64,000 nucleotides of DNA. Origin: Ensifer sp. USDA 6670. Its GTDB lineage: Bacteria; Pseudomonadota; Alphaproteobacteria; Rhizobiales; Rhizobiaceae. Numbering within the stretch: the stretch's first letter is position 1; each line of letters starts with the position of its first letter. The stretch is from assembly GCA_000421085.1 (NCBI GenBank), contig ATWE01000006.1:124001-188000 (forward strand), given 5' to 3'. A program made the translations under genes and the position numbers. Of the stretch, positions 1 to 8,185 are shown piece by piece. The notes beneath the pieces are model-generated. The model was given only the letters and a program-made list of their open reading frames with translations. It had not been told where the DNA came from and did no database searches.

Positions 1-355
1 CCTTTCATTGGCTCCGGAGGATTCGGGCGTGTTCGGCGGGTTGGAGCAACGGCGTGCCGATCTTGTCAGCGCGGCGGACGTGCTGATGTATCTCGGCAAT
101 CTCGAAGGTGTTTTCGTCATCGCCGACCGCCTGCTCGCACCGGGCGGGCTCTTCGCGTTTTCCGTCGAGGATGCAGGCGGGGCCGACGGCTTCGTGCTGC
201 GTCCGTCGCTGCGCTACGCGCATCCGGAAGCCTATATAGCCTCCCTCTGCAAAGAGAGCGGCCTGTCCATGATCGCGACCGAGCGCACGATCATCCGCAG
301 GGATGCCGGCGAGCCCATCGCCGGGATATTATTCCTCGCCCGCAAGCCGGCTTGA
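1..355 (+). CDS. C-terminal part of a class I SAM-dependent methyltransferase (gene starts before the window)
   Basis: The frame is open from the first bases and ends at TGA 353-355. The visible segment of about 117 residues reads like the second half of a Rossmann methyltransferase fold. It has an acidic-residue motif in 'ADVLMYLGNLEGVF', a 'LLAPGGLFAFSVED' strand of the kind seen after motif III, and a closing 'GILFLARKP' strand. The similarity is to rhizobial TPR-linked or UbiE/Methyltransf_11-type enzymes; the substrate cannot be told. The SAM-binding glycine motif must lie upstream of the window. There is no gene partner on the same strand before the YitT gene 109 bp downstream. Confidence 0.7.
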   Translation, partial: LSLAPEDSGVFGGLEQRRADLVSAADVLMYLGNLEGVFVIADRLLAPGGLFAFSVEDAGGADGFVLRPSLRYAHPEAYIASLCKESGLSMIATERTIIRRDAGEPIAGILFLARKPA

Positions 356-464
356 TGCAGCCCTCCGTCCCAGCGGCGAAATAGGTCAGCATTGCTTACA
401 TATTTTGCTTGTATTTTTTGTGCACTGCAGCAATGGTGATGCCATCGCGATCTGAGGGTCAGCC

Positions 465-1100
465 ATGGCACAGGCAAGCAGCGTTTTCGGTCTCTGGAAT
501 ACAAGTCCCACACGGCACACCCTCGTGGAGGACGTTCAAGGCGTCTTTTCCGGCAGCCTCGTCTCCGCCCTCGGTCTCTATTTCCTGGCGAGTGCCGGAC
601 TTCTGACCGGCAGCACCGCCGGCGTCGCCTTCCTTTTGCATTACGCCACGGGCGTGAACTTCGGTCTCACCTTCTTCCTCCTCAATCTGCCATTCTTCTA
701 CCTGTCGCTGAAGCGGCTCGGACCGGCCTTCACGCTCAAGACCTTCATTGCCATCGCGCTCACCTCGTTGCTGACCGATATGCAATCCCGTCTTTTCGAG
801 ATCGGGCAGATTCATCCGGGCTGGGCCGCTCTCATCGGCGGCCTTCTCCTCGGATACGGTCTCCTGGCGCTCTACCGCCACCGCGCGAGCCTCGGCGGCG
901 TCGGCATATTGGGCATCTACCTGCAGGAGCGTTTCGGCATTCGCGCCGGTCTGGTGCAACTCGCGATCGACATGATCGTTCTCGCGGCAGCATTCTTCGT
1001 GACGACGCCAACGGTCGTCATCTGGTCGGTGCTCGGCGCAGTCGTCCTCAACCTTTTCGTGGCGATCAACCACCGCGCCGACCGCTATATCGCGCTGTAA
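465..1100 (+). CDS. YitT/DUF161 family membrane protein
   Basis: A 211-residue integral membrane protein. Hydrophobic helices begin at about residues 28, 55, 80, 120, 160 and 185, with glycine-rich segments such as 'SAGLLTGSTAGVAFLL' and 'LGGVGILGIYLQERFG', which are typical of YitT_membrane (DUF161) proteins. Members are widespread and their biochemical role is not established; some are annotated as possible transporters. The start ATG at 465 follows a GAGG Shine-Dalgarno-like sequence 8 nt upstream. The gene stands alone, and its 3' side runs into a RIME-like repeat at 1147-1190. Confidence 0.8.
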   Translation: MAQASSVFGLWNTSPTRHTLVEDVQGVFSGSLVSALGLYFLASAGLLTGSTAGVAFLLHYATGVNFGLTFFLLNLPFFYLSLKRLGPAFTLKTFIAIALTSLLTDMQSRLFEIGQIHPGWAALIGGLLLGYGLLALYRHRASLGGVGILGIYLQERFGIRAGLVQLAIDMIVLAAAFFVTTPTVVIWSVLGAVVLNLFVAINHRADRYIAL

Positions 1101-1146
1101 CGCCCAGATCGCTTCCGGAAATTGTGCAGCATCGAGAGATTAGAGG

Positions 1147-1190
1147 TGGTGCGGGCCGAAACCCGCACACTTTCCTCATTCCGCTCTAAG
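1147..1190. repeat. RIME-like module A, copy 1
   Basis: The module has the pattern GCGGG(C/G)CGAAACCCGCAC followed by TTTCCTCAT-CCGCTCTA. The same module recurs at 5748-5792, 31372-31414, 36461-36503 and, in reverse orientation, at 52216-52255. The arms GTGCGGG and CCCGCAC form a short stem. Its terminal CTA (1186-1188) is the TAG stop codon of the AhpD-like gene on the minus strand. Confidence 0.75.
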
Positions 1191-1647
1191 CGGCCACGGC
1201 CGGCGCGTCGATCGGGGGCAAGGCGCGGAAGCCGACGCACAGCCGGTTCCACACGTTGATGGCGCCGATCGCGACGGTGATCTTGGTCATTTCCTCCTCG
1301 TTGAAATGCGCTTTGAGCGCCTCATAGGCTTCGTCGGGCGCGCGTGTCTCGGCCACATTGGTCAGCGCCTCGGTCCAACCGAGGACCACCCGTTCGCGCT
1401 CGTCGAAATGCGGCGATTCGCGCCAGACACAGACGAGGTTGATCCATTGCTGACTGAGGCCGCTGTGGCGCGCCTCCTTGGTGTGCATGTCCACGCAATA
1501 GGCGCAGCCATTGATCTGCGATGCGCGCAGCTTGATCAGGTGGATAAGGCGAGGCTCGATTCCCGAGCCTTTGACATAGCTGTCGAGCGCGGCGACCGCC
1601 TTGTAGGCGTCCGGAGCGGCTTTCGCAAAATTCAGACGTGACTGCAT
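1186..1647 (-). CDS. Carboxymuconolactone decarboxylase / AhpD-like alkylhydroperoxidase family protein
   Basis: A 153-residue protein of the CMD/AhpD fold. The redox motif is visible as C48-A-Y-C51 followed by H55 ('CAYCVDMHTKEA'), which matches the CxxC-x3-H signature of AhpD-like peroxidase partners. The start ATG at 1647 has a strong SD (AGGAGA, 7 nt). It lies 38 bp downstream of the Rrf2 regulator on the same strand and is probably co-transcribed and controlled by it. A role in handling peroxides or other oxidants fits both the CxxC motif and the cysteine-rich regulator, but the actual substrate is unknown. The stop TAG lies in a RIME-like repeat. Confidence 0.85.
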   Translation of the reverse strand: MQSRLNFAKAAPDAYKAVAALDSYVKGSGIEPRLIHLIKLRASQINGCAYCVDMHTKEARHSGLSQQWINLVCVWRESPHFDERERVVLGWTEALTNVAETRAPDEAYEALKAHFNEEEMTKITVAIGAINVWNRLCVGFRALPPIDAPAVAA

Positions 1648-1685
1648 GATCTTCTCCTGTTTGGCTGATTGGATGATGATTCACA

Positions 1686-2192
1686 TCAGGCGGCGTTGCC
1701 CGATTTCCGTTCATGAAGGGCGAGAAAACCGTTCGTTCGCGCCGCGATCGCCCCGTCGCGGTCGATAGCTTTCAGGTCGGCCATGATGGCGGCGATGGTC
1801 ACGCGCCGGAGTTCGGCGCGATAGGCCTGCTCGGCCCTGAGCATCGCGACATTGATCGTGCACGGCGCGGCCGGTTTGCAGGAATAGGGCTTGGGGCCGC
1901 GAAGGCGGATTTCGTTGCAGCGAAAGGCCGGCTCCGGCCCCTCCACCGCGAGGACGATATCGAGCAGGGTGATCTTCTCGGGCGCGCGTGCAAGCCGGTA
2001 GCCGCCCTTCGGCCCCGGCACGGCTTCGAGCAGTCCGGCCCCCGACATCGCCTGCAGATGTTTCAGCAGGTAACTGGTCGAGACGCCGTGGAACTCGGCA
2101 AGCGCCGCGGCCGACAGGGTACTGCCGGGCTGAAGACAGCTCATCATCGTCACGCTGTGAATGGCCTGTTCGACGCCGTCGCCGAGTTTCAT
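1686..2192 (-). CDS. Rrf2 family transcriptional regulator with three conserved-type cysteines
   Basis: A 168-residue Rrf2 protein. The winged helix spans about residues 1-70, including 'LAEFHGVSTSYLLKHLQAMSGAGLLEAVPGPKGGYRLA'. Three cysteines at C92, C105 and C111 occupy the region where IscR, NsrR and RirA bind an Fe-S cluster, but the spacing (12 and 5 residues between) differs from IscR. The cluster is therefore plausible but not proven. It is the first gene of a probable two-gene operon with the AhpD-like protein. A 25-bp palindrome lies 12-36 bp upstream of its ATG, suggesting autoregulation. It is divergent from the helicase gene. Confidence 0.88.
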   Translation of the reverse strand: MKLGDGVEQAIHSVTMMSCLQPGSTLSAAALAEFHGVSTSYLLKHLQAMSGAGLLEAVPGPKGGYRLARAPEKITLLDIVLAVEGPEPAFRCNEIRLRGPKPYSCKPAAPCTINVAMLRAEQAYRAELRRVTIAAIMADLKAIDRDGAIAARTNGFLALHERKSGNAA

Positions 2193-2203
2193 CTGCGCCT
2201 CCT

Positions 2204-2228
2204 ATCGTAGATAAAATTTATCCACGAT
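2204..2228. promoter_or_regulatory. Near-perfect palindrome upstream of the Rrf2 gene, probable operator
   Basis: Left arm ATCGTAGATAAA (2204-2215), one central base, right arm TTTATCCACGAT (2217-2228); 11 of 12 positions pair. It is AT-rich in GC-rich surroundings and ends 12 bp before the Rrf2 start codon, in the short gap between two divergent genes. This is the expected place and size for an Rrf2-family dimer site. The assignment to this regulator is inferred from position only. Confidence 0.6.
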
Positions 2229-2308
2229 TTGCATTTCGAGTCAATCCTTGCACTAGCACGAAGAATGCCGGCTTCTCTTTTGCCGCGTTTGATCTACCTT
2301 TGTTCTCC

Positions 2309-4849
2309 GTGGACAGGATCGATTCTCCGTCGCCGGAAGGCGACGCCCTGACGTTGCCGGCACCCTTTCTCCGGTGGTTCGCCGAAAAGGGTTGGCGTCC
2401 GCGCGCCCATCAGCTCGAACTTTTGTCACGCGCCGAGGCGGGCGAGAGCACGCTTCTGATCGCGCCGACCGGGGCCGGCAAAACGCTCGCCGGCTTTCTG
2501 CCTTCGCTCGTCGACATCACCAGGCGCGGCAGGATCCCGCCCGGCGCGCCCTTCACCGGCATCCACACGCTCTACATCTCGCCGCTCAAGGCGCTTGCCG
2601 TCGACATCGAGCGCAACCTCATGAAACCGGTCGGCGAGATGGGGCTGCCGGTGAGCATCGAAAACCGTACCGGCGACACACCGCAGAGCAAGCGGCAGAG
2701 GCAGAAGCTCAACCCGCCCGACATACTGCTCACGACGCCTGAGCAGCTCGCGCTGCTTCTGGCCAATGGCGAGGCGGAGCGCTTCTTCAAGAACCTGCAC
2801 TATGTGGTGCTGGACGAGCTGCATTCGCTGGTATTGTCGAAGCGCGGCCATCTCCTCTCGCTCGGCCTCGCGCGGCTGCGCCGCCTGGCGCCCCGTCTCC
2901 AGACGACGGGCCTTTCGGCTACGGTCGCCGATCCGATGGATCTGCAGCGCTGGCTGGTCGCTCAATCTCTCGCCAGGGAGAACCATGCGGGGCTGATCAC
3001 CGTTTCCGGAGGCGCAAAACCCGAGATTTCCATCCTGCGGACCGAGAACCAGGTGCCTTGGGCCGGGCATTCGGCGCGTTATGCAATCCCGGACGTCTAC
3101 GCCGCAATCAAGAAACACCGCACGACGCTGCTCTTCGTCAACACTCGCAGCCAGGCCGAGATGCTGTTCCAGGAACTCTGGACGATCAACGACGACAATC
3201 TGCCGATCGCTCTGCACCACGGCTCTCTCGATGTCGCCCAGCGCCGCAGGGTCGAGGCGGCAATGGCCGAAAACCGCCTGCGCGCCGTCGTCGCCACGTC
3301 GACGCTCGATCTCGGCATAGACTGGGGCGACGTCGATCTGGTCGTCCATGTCGGGGCGCCGAAGGGAGCAAGCCGGCTTGCGCAGCGCATCGGCCGCGCC
3401 AACCACCGCATGGACGAACCGAGCCGCGCCATCCTGGTTCCGGCCAACCGTTTCGAGGTTATGGAGTGCCAGGCGGCGCTCGACGCCAATTACGTCGGCG
3501 CCCAGGACACGCCGTCGATCGGCAAGGGTGCGCTCGACGTGCTGGCGCAGCACATCCTCGGCATGGCCTGCGCGCAGCCTTTCGATGCGCTGGAGCTCTA
3601 TGAAGAGGTGATCAGCGCCGCGCCCTATGCCCAGCTTCCCTGGGAAACCTTCGAGCGTGCCGTCGATCTTGTCGCCACCGGCGGTTACGCGCTGCGCACC
3701 TACGAGCGCTATGCCCGCATCCGCAAGACGCAGGATGGGCTCTGGCGGGTCTCCAACCCGATGGTTGCACAGCAATACCGCCTCAATGTCGGGACGATCG
3801 TCGAGTCGCCGATGCTGAACATCCGCATGGTCAAGCGCAACCAGCGCGGTTCGCTTGGCCGCGGCGGCATGTCGCTCGGCAAAGTGGAGGAATCGTTCCT
3901 CGAAATGCTTTCCCCGGGCGACACCTTCCTCTTTTCCGGCAAGGTGCTGCGCTTCGAAGGCATCCGCGAGAACGAGTGCCTGGTCTCGCAGGCCTTTTCC
4001 TTCGATCCCAAGGTGCCTAGTTATGCCGGCGGCAAGTTTCCGCTCTCCACCTATCTCGCAGCACAGGTGAGAAAGATGCTTGCCGATCCGGCCCGCCGCG
4101 CGGGTCTTCCCGACCAGGTCAGGGACTGGCTGGCGCTGCAGGGCGACGTGTCGATGCTTCCGCGCGACGACGAACTCCTGATCGAGACCTTCCCGCGGGG
4201 CAGCCGGCACTACATGGTCATCTACGCCTTCGAAGGCAGGCTCGCCCACCAGACGCTCGGCATGCTCCTTACCCGCCGTCTCGACCGTGCCGGCCTAAAG
4301 CCGCTCGGCTTCGTGGCGACCGACTATTCGCTTGCCGTCTGGGCGCTGGACGACATGGGCTTCGCGTTCCGGGCTCGGGCGCCATCGCTTGGCCAGCTCT
4401 TCGACGAGGATATGCTGGGCGACGATCTGGAGGCGTGGCTGAACGAATCCTTCCTCCTGAAACGTACCTTCCGCAATTGCGCGGTCATCGCCGGGCTCAT
4501 CGAGCAGCGCCACCCCGGCAAAGAGAAGACCGGTCGGCAGATCACCGTTTCCGCCGACCTCATTTACGACGTATTGCGCGCGCACGAGCCGGATCACATT
4601 CTCCTCGAGGCGACGCGCAACGACGCGGCCACGGGACTTTTGGACATTGGCCGCCTCGGCTCCATGCTCAAGCGGATCAAGGGCCATATCACCCATCGCA
4701 GGCTCGATCAGATCTCGCCGCTTGCCATACCGGTAATGCTGGAGATCGGGCGGGAATCGGTGCATGGAGAAGCCCAGGACTTCCTGCTCACGGAAGCGGC
4801 CGACGATCTGATCAACGAGGCGATGGGCGGTCACGGTACGGAAGGATGA
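2309..4849 (+). CDS. Ligase-associated DNA damage response DEXH box helicase (Lhr-like)
   Basis: An 846-residue superfamily 2 helicase. Visible motifs are Walker A 'APTGAGKT' (about residues 53-59), the Walker B box 'VLDELH' (DEXH class), 'TGLSATVADP' (motif III) and 'ATSTLDLGIDWG' plus 'QRIGRANH' (motifs V and VI). The long C-terminal part matches Lhr-type helicases of the ligase-associated family. The open frame extends further upstream, but that part overlaps the divergent Rrf2 gene. GTG 2309, just before the conserved N-terminus, is the most likely start, and TTG 2300 is an alternative. PdeM follows 93 bp downstream. The ATP-dependent ligase and exonuclease often found in this cluster are absent here. 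Confidence 0.88.
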   Translation: MDRIDSPSPEGDALTLPAPFLRWFAEKGWRPRAHQLELLSRAEAGESTLLIAPTGAGKTLAGFLPSLVDITRRGRIPPGAPFTGIHTLYISPLKALAVDIERNLMKPVGEMGLPVSIENRTGDTPQSKRQRQKLNPPDILLTTPEQLALLLANGEAERFFKNLHYVVLDELHSLVLSKRGHLLSLGLARLRRLAPRLQTTGLSATVADPMDLQRWLVAQSLARENHAGLITVSGGAKPEISILRTENQVPWAGHSARYAIPDVYAAIKKHRTTLLFVNTRSQAEMLFQELWTINDDNLPIALHHGSLDVAQRRRVEAAMAENRLRAVVATSTLDLGIDWGDVDLVVHVGAPKGASRLAQRIGRANHRMDEPSRAILVPANRFEVMECQAALDANYVGAQDTPSIGKGALDVLAQHILGMACAQPFDALELYEEVISAAPYAQLPWETFERAVDLVATGGYALRTYERYARIRKTQDGLWRVSNPMVAQQYRLNVGTIVESPMLNIRMVKRNQRGSLGRGGMSLGKVEESFLEMLSPGDTFLFSGKVLRFEGIRENECLVSQAFSFDPKVPSYAGGKFPLSTYLAAQVRKMLADPARRAGLPDQVRDWLALQGDVSMLPRDDELLIETFPRGSRHYMVIYAFEGRLAHQTLGMLLTRRLDRAGLKPLGFVATDYSLAVWALDDMGFAFRARAPSLGQLFDEDMLGDDLEAWLNESFLLKRTFRNCAVIAGLIEQRHPGKEKTGRQITVSADLIYDVLRAHEPDHILLEATRNDAATGLLDIGRLGSMLKRIKGHITHRRLDQISPLAIPVMLEIGRESVHGEAQDFLLTEAADDLINEAMGGHGTEG

Positions 4850-4942
4850 GAGAATTATGAGAGAGCGAAAATCCTCCCCAGGCCCTGCCCGGCAAGACCC
4901 CTCCCCAGACCTTGCCCTTCGCCCACACACAAGAACACCGCA

Positions 4943-5671
4943 ATGACCATGCATCGGCTCATCTACGCGACATCGCCTGCCGTCAACTCATCCCTGCACG
5001 CGCGCACGTCCATCAATGGCGTCGCGGCGGTCTGCGATCCGCTCGGCGGTCTCTACCTTCCCGAAAGCCGGGCGCTTGTCGTATCCGACCTCCATCTCGA
5101 AAAAGGCTCCGCCTTTGCCCGGCGCGGCATGATGCTGCCTCCCTACGATACGCTCGCGACGCTCAGGATATTGGAGGCGGTCATCGCCCGCCACGACCCC
5201 GCGACGGTCATCAGCCTCGGCGACAATTTCCACGACCGGAAGGGATCGGCTGCAATGCCGGACACTTTCCGCGAGATGATCACAGCCATGGCCTGTGGCC
5301 GCGAATGGATATGGATCAACGGCAATCATGATCCGGACGGCGCGCAGGGGCTGCCCGGCGCCTCCATGGACGAGCTCCGGCACGCCGGCCTGGTCTTCCG
5401 GCACGAGCCTTCGAGACGCGACGGCATCGGCGAGATCGCCGGCCACCTCCATCCCTCCGCGACCGTGAGGCGGCGGGAAAGATCGGTGAGGCGCGCCTGC
5501 TTCGCGACCGACGGCAAGCGCCTCGTCATGCCTGCTTTCGGGGTTACGACGGGAGGTCTCGACCTCAGGCACCGTGAGATGAGCGGCCTCTTCGACCGGC
5601 AGCAGCTCGTCGCCCATATGCTCGGCCGCGACCGGATCTACTCGGTGCGCTTCGCCAACCTTCTCGGGTGA
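4943..5671 (+). CDS. pdeM: Ligase-associated metallophosphoesterase/endonuclease PdeM
   Basis: A 242-residue calcineurin-like metallophosphoesterase. All metal-ligand blocks are present: 'SDLHLEKG' (D49, H51), 'LGDNFHD' (D94, N95, H97), 'NGNHD' (N128, H129) and 'GHLHP' (H168, H170). The SDLHLEKG form is characteristic of the PdeM branch of the ligase-associated DNA damage response set. It follows the DEXH helicase on the same strand, which supports a joint role in DNA end or damage processing. ATG 4943 and ATG 4949 are both possible starts. A RIME-like mosaic begins directly after the stop. Confidence 0.88.
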   Translation: MTMHRLIYATSPAVNSSLHARTSINGVAAVCDPLGGLYLPESRALVVSDLHLEKGSAFARRGMMLPPYDTLATLRILEAVIARHDPATVISLGDNFHDRKGSAAMPDTFREMITAMACGREWIWINGNHDPDGAQGLPGASMDELRHAGLVFRHEPSRRDGIGEIAGHLHPSATVRRRERSVRRACFATDGKRLVMPAFGVTTGGLDLRHREMSGLFDRQQLVAHMLGRDRIYSVRFANLLG

Positions 5672-5675
5672 GATT

Positions 5676-5792
5676 GGAGCACTTCCAGGAAAAGTGTGTA
5701 ACGGTTTTCCGTCCGGAAGTGCGTATTTTCAAAAAGGGTCGGAGCGGGGTGCGGGCGGAAACCGCACACACTTTTCCTCACCCCCGCTCTAG
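5676..5792. repeat. RIME-like mosaic: module B (5676-5724) followed by module A (5748-5792)
   Basis: Module B carries the inverted arms GCACTTCC and GGAAGTGC around a core CGGTTTTCCGTCC. It recurs almost base for base in the opposite orientation at 27083-27131. Module A (GTGCGGGCGGAAACCGCAC, then CTTTTCCTCA and CCGCTCTA) is the repeat described at 1147-1190. Such mosaics match what is known of Rhizobium-specific intergenic mosaic elements. The final CTA (5789-5791) is the TAG stop of the next minus-strand gene. Confidence 0.8.
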
Positions 5793-6025
5793 AACGCGTT
5801 GAAAGTCAGGGTCGTCAGCGAGCGGGATATGCCGGGAACGCTGGCGATATTGTCGTTGATGAACTTTCCGATGTCCTGGCCTTCCTCGACATAGACCTTC
5901 AGAAGCAGATCATAGTCGCCGCTGGTCGAATACATCTCCGAGACGATCTCCCTGCGGTAAATCTCGTCGGCCACCTCATAGGTCTTGCCGGGGGCGCATT
6001 GCAGTTGCACGAAAATCGGTTTCAT
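5789..6025 (-). CDS. Stand-alone RAM (Lrp/AsnC ligand-binding) domain protein
   Basis: A 78-residue protein made only of the effector-binding RAM domain of Lrp/AsnC regulators. 'PIFVQLQCAPGKTYEVADEI' forms the first strand and helix, and 'SGDYDLLLKVYVEEGQDIGKFI' is the typical core, followed by 'VPGISRSLTTLTF'. There is no helix-turn-helix. Such proteins are thought to bind amino acids and may modulate full-length Lrp proteins; the ligand here is unknown. ATG 6025 starts directly with the domain. The stop TAG is contributed by the end of a RIME-like element. Confidence 0.85.
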   Translation of the reverse strand: MKPIFVQLQCAPGKTYEVADEIYRREIVSEMYSTSGDYDLLLKVYVEEGQDIGKFINDNIASVPGISRSLTTLTFNAF

Positions 6026-6123
6026 GGGGTTTCCTCAAGTTTCGCATCGTTTGCCGTCGATGCCCGTGCTTCCTTAAACCGCCATAAGGCAAAATGGAAC
6101 GCCAACACGGTTTACCGGCTCCC

Positions 6124-6927
6124 TCACTCCTTGCGGAAGAGCAGGCTGGCACCCCAGCCGGTGACGACGGCGAGGGTTACGGCCAGGAGGCCGTAGATCA
6201 CCGGCTGATCGTGAGCGGCGCGGGTAATCGCCTGTTCGAGGCCGGTCTTCACCACCCTGAGCGGAAGAGCCTTGGCGGCGACAAAGACGCCGTCGCGGAA
6301 GAGATAGGCGCGTACGACATGGATGCCGTTCGGGACGTTGGCCGGCAGCCGCACCGAGGCCTTGAACAGGCTCGAACTGATGAACTGCACCCCGCCCGGA
6401 TCGCGCTGATAGACGCCGCTCGTCTCGCGAATCCTCCGGAAGGCGTTGCGGAACTCGCCGAGCGTGCTGCCGTCGCCGACGAAGCCGAGCGGCACCAGCC
6501 GCATGTGGTCGACGCCGATGCCCATATTGGCGATGTCGCGCCGCGGCGCGATCGTCTCGATGGCGCGGGTACTCGAAAGCGAGTAGGCCTCCGGCACGAG
6601 CTCGAAGGTCATCGACTGGGTATTGACCCAGATACCGAATACCCGCTCCTTCTTGCGCACCGTCGCATTGTCCTTCGGCCCTTCTAGAACGACAATGATA
6701 TTATACTTGCCCTGCGCCAGGAGGCGGGCGTCGAAACCATCGATGGCGCCGAAGATCGTCAGGTCGGCGCCGCGGAAATCGGAGGTGATGGCAATCTCTT
6801 CCGTCGAGATGCCGATCTCGAGCTTCTCGGTGAAGTTGGTGACCTGGCGCTCCAGAACCTGCGCTGCGGCCGGAGTGGCGACGGCGAGAACCAGAGCGAC
6901 GAGCGCGTGAAGGAGAAGCGAGCGCAT
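6124..6927 (-). CDS. TIGR02186 family membrane-anchored protein, partner of a TauE/SafE exporter
   Basis: A 267-residue exported protein. It has a signal peptide (about residues 1-21, ending 'VATPAAAQ'), a beta-rich extracytoplasmic domain with 'IGISTEEIAITSDFRGADLT', and one C-terminal transmembrane segment ('GLLAVTLAVVTGWGASLLF') ending in a short basic tail. The start ATG (6927-6925) shares its A with the TGA of the upstream exporter (TGATG), so translation is probably coupled. The family is found next to TauE/SafE permeases and may serve as an accessory subunit; its biochemical role is unknown. The choice of ATG 6927 rests on the overlap and the clear signal peptide. Confidence 0.85.
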   Translation of the reverse strand: MRSLLLHALVALVLAVATPAAAQVLERQVTNFTEKLEIGISTEEIAITSDFRGADLTIFGAIDGFDARLLAQGKYNIIVVLEGPKDNATVRKKERVFGIWVNTQSMTFELVPEAYSLSSTRAIETIAPRRDIANMGIGVDHMRLVPLGFVGDGSTLGEFRNAFRRIRETSGVYQRDPGGVQFISSSLFKASVRLPANVPNGIHVVRAYLFRDGVFVAAKALPLRVVKTGLEQAITRAAHDQPVIYGLLAVTLAVVTGWGASLLFRKE

Positions 6928-7850
6928 CAGAAGCCCGCCGCAGATACGACCGAGTAAATGTCGCTCGGCGGGATGACGAGCTCCACCGCCAGGCGGATGC
7001 CGACGGCGAGAACGAGCAGCGCCAGCAGTGCCCTGAGCTGCTCGCCGCGCAGCCGCTGACCGACGCGCACGCCATATTGCGCCCCGATGACGCCGGCGAT
7101 CATCAGCACGAAGGCAAGCACGATGTCGACGGTGTAGTTGGTCGAGGCCTGGACGATCACCGTGTAGGCGGAGACGAAGACGATCTGGAAGAGCGAGGTG
7201 CCTACGACGACGCTGGTCGGGATGCGCAACAGATAGATCATGGCCGGCACCATGATGAAGCCGCCGCCGACGCCCATCACCGAGGTCAGCACGCCAATGG
7301 AAAAGCCGAGTGTGGCCACGGGGATGACACTCAGATAGATCTTCGACTTCTTGAAGCGCATCTTCAGCGGCAGGCCGTGGATCCAATTGTGCTGCCCGGG
7401 CCGTCTGAGCTGCGCCGGCTGGTTCTTCGCCGCCTTGCGCATGGCGCCGATGCTCTCCCACAGCATCAGCGTGCCGACCGAGCCGAGAAGTACCACGTAA
7501 AGCAGCGAGATCACCAGATCGAGCTGGCCGATGCTCCTGAGCAGCGAGAACAGCCAGACGCCGACGGTCGCGCCCACGAGGCCGCCGCACAAGAGCACCG
7601 TGCCGAGCTTGATGTCGATGGTGCCGCGGCGGAAATGGGCGATCGCCCCTGATATCGACGAGGCGACCACCTGGTTGGCGCCGGTCGCCACCGCCACGAC
7701 GGGCGGAATATTGTAGAAGATCAGGAGCGGCGTGATCAGAAACCCGCCACCGACACCGAACATGCCGGACAGAAAACCGACGGCCGCGCCCATGCCGAGA
7801 ATGATGAAGATGTTCACCGACAACTCAGCAATGGGCAGATAGACCGTCAC
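6927..7850 (-). CDS. Sulfite exporter TauE/SafE family permease
   Basis: A 307-residue membrane protein with two similar halves, each opening with a glycine-rich signature: 'GFLSGMFGVGGGFLITP' near the N-terminus and 'GVLTSVMGVGGGFIMVP' in the second half. About eight transmembrane helices are predicted by eye. TauE/SafE proteins export sulfite, sulfonates or other organic anions; the substrate is not shown here. I chose GTG 7850 because the frame before it is not hydrophobic or conserved and a GAGG lies upstream, but the frame is open to 7907. It is coupled to the downstream TIGR02186 gene. A 35-bp inverted repeat lies 53-87 bp upstream of the start. Confidence 0.87.
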   Translation of the reverse strand: MTVYLPIAELSVNIFIILGMGAAVGFLSGMFGVGGGFLITPLLIFYNIPPVVAVATGANQVVASSISGAIAHFRRGTIDIKLGTVLLCGGLVGATVGVWLFSLLRSIGQLDLVISLLYVVLLGSVGTLMLWESIGAMRKAAKNQPAQLRRPGQHNWIHGLPLKMRFKKSKIYLSVIPVATLGFSIGVLTSVMGVGGGFIMVPAMIYLLRIPTSVVVGTSLFQIVFVSAYTVIVQASTNYTVDIVLAFVLMIAGVIGAQYGVRVGQRLRGEQLRALLALLVLAVGIRLAVELVIPPSDIYSVVSAAGF

Positions 7851-7902
7851 GGCCGAACCTCGATATGCCAGCGGCCCGCAGTGCGGGCGGAAATTGCTCC
7901 TC

Positions 7903-7937
7903 CACAATTCCTAACCGCAAACAATTGAGGAATTGTG
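7903..7937. promoter_or_regulatory. Inverted repeat upstream of the TauE/SafE operon, possible operator
   Basis: Arms CACAATTCCT (7903-7912) and AGGAATTGTG (7928-7937) are perfect complements over 10 bp and are separated by 15 bp. The repeat is the only AT-rich patch in the 335-bp space (7851-8185) between podJ and the exporter gene. Otherwise that space holds nothing I recognise. It may be a regulator site or a hairpin. Confidence 0.45.
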
Positions 7938-8185
7938 CAATGTTTCACTATTCTCAAGCCTCACGCGCCCGAAGAGGCGCACGGCGCTATCCTTCGAAGT
8001 GGTACATGATTAACCACGGACGGGGATGTATTGGTGGACCGTTCGCGCCCCTGAGGGAGAAACGGGCGACACTTCCCTCATGCGCTCCCGGGCCCGACCT
8101 GTCAACCTTTTCAGGCACATGAGCGGCCCCGCAGGGACGTCTGCGGCCTTTGGCACCACGACCTGCGCGCGACAGCTGAAGCGCT

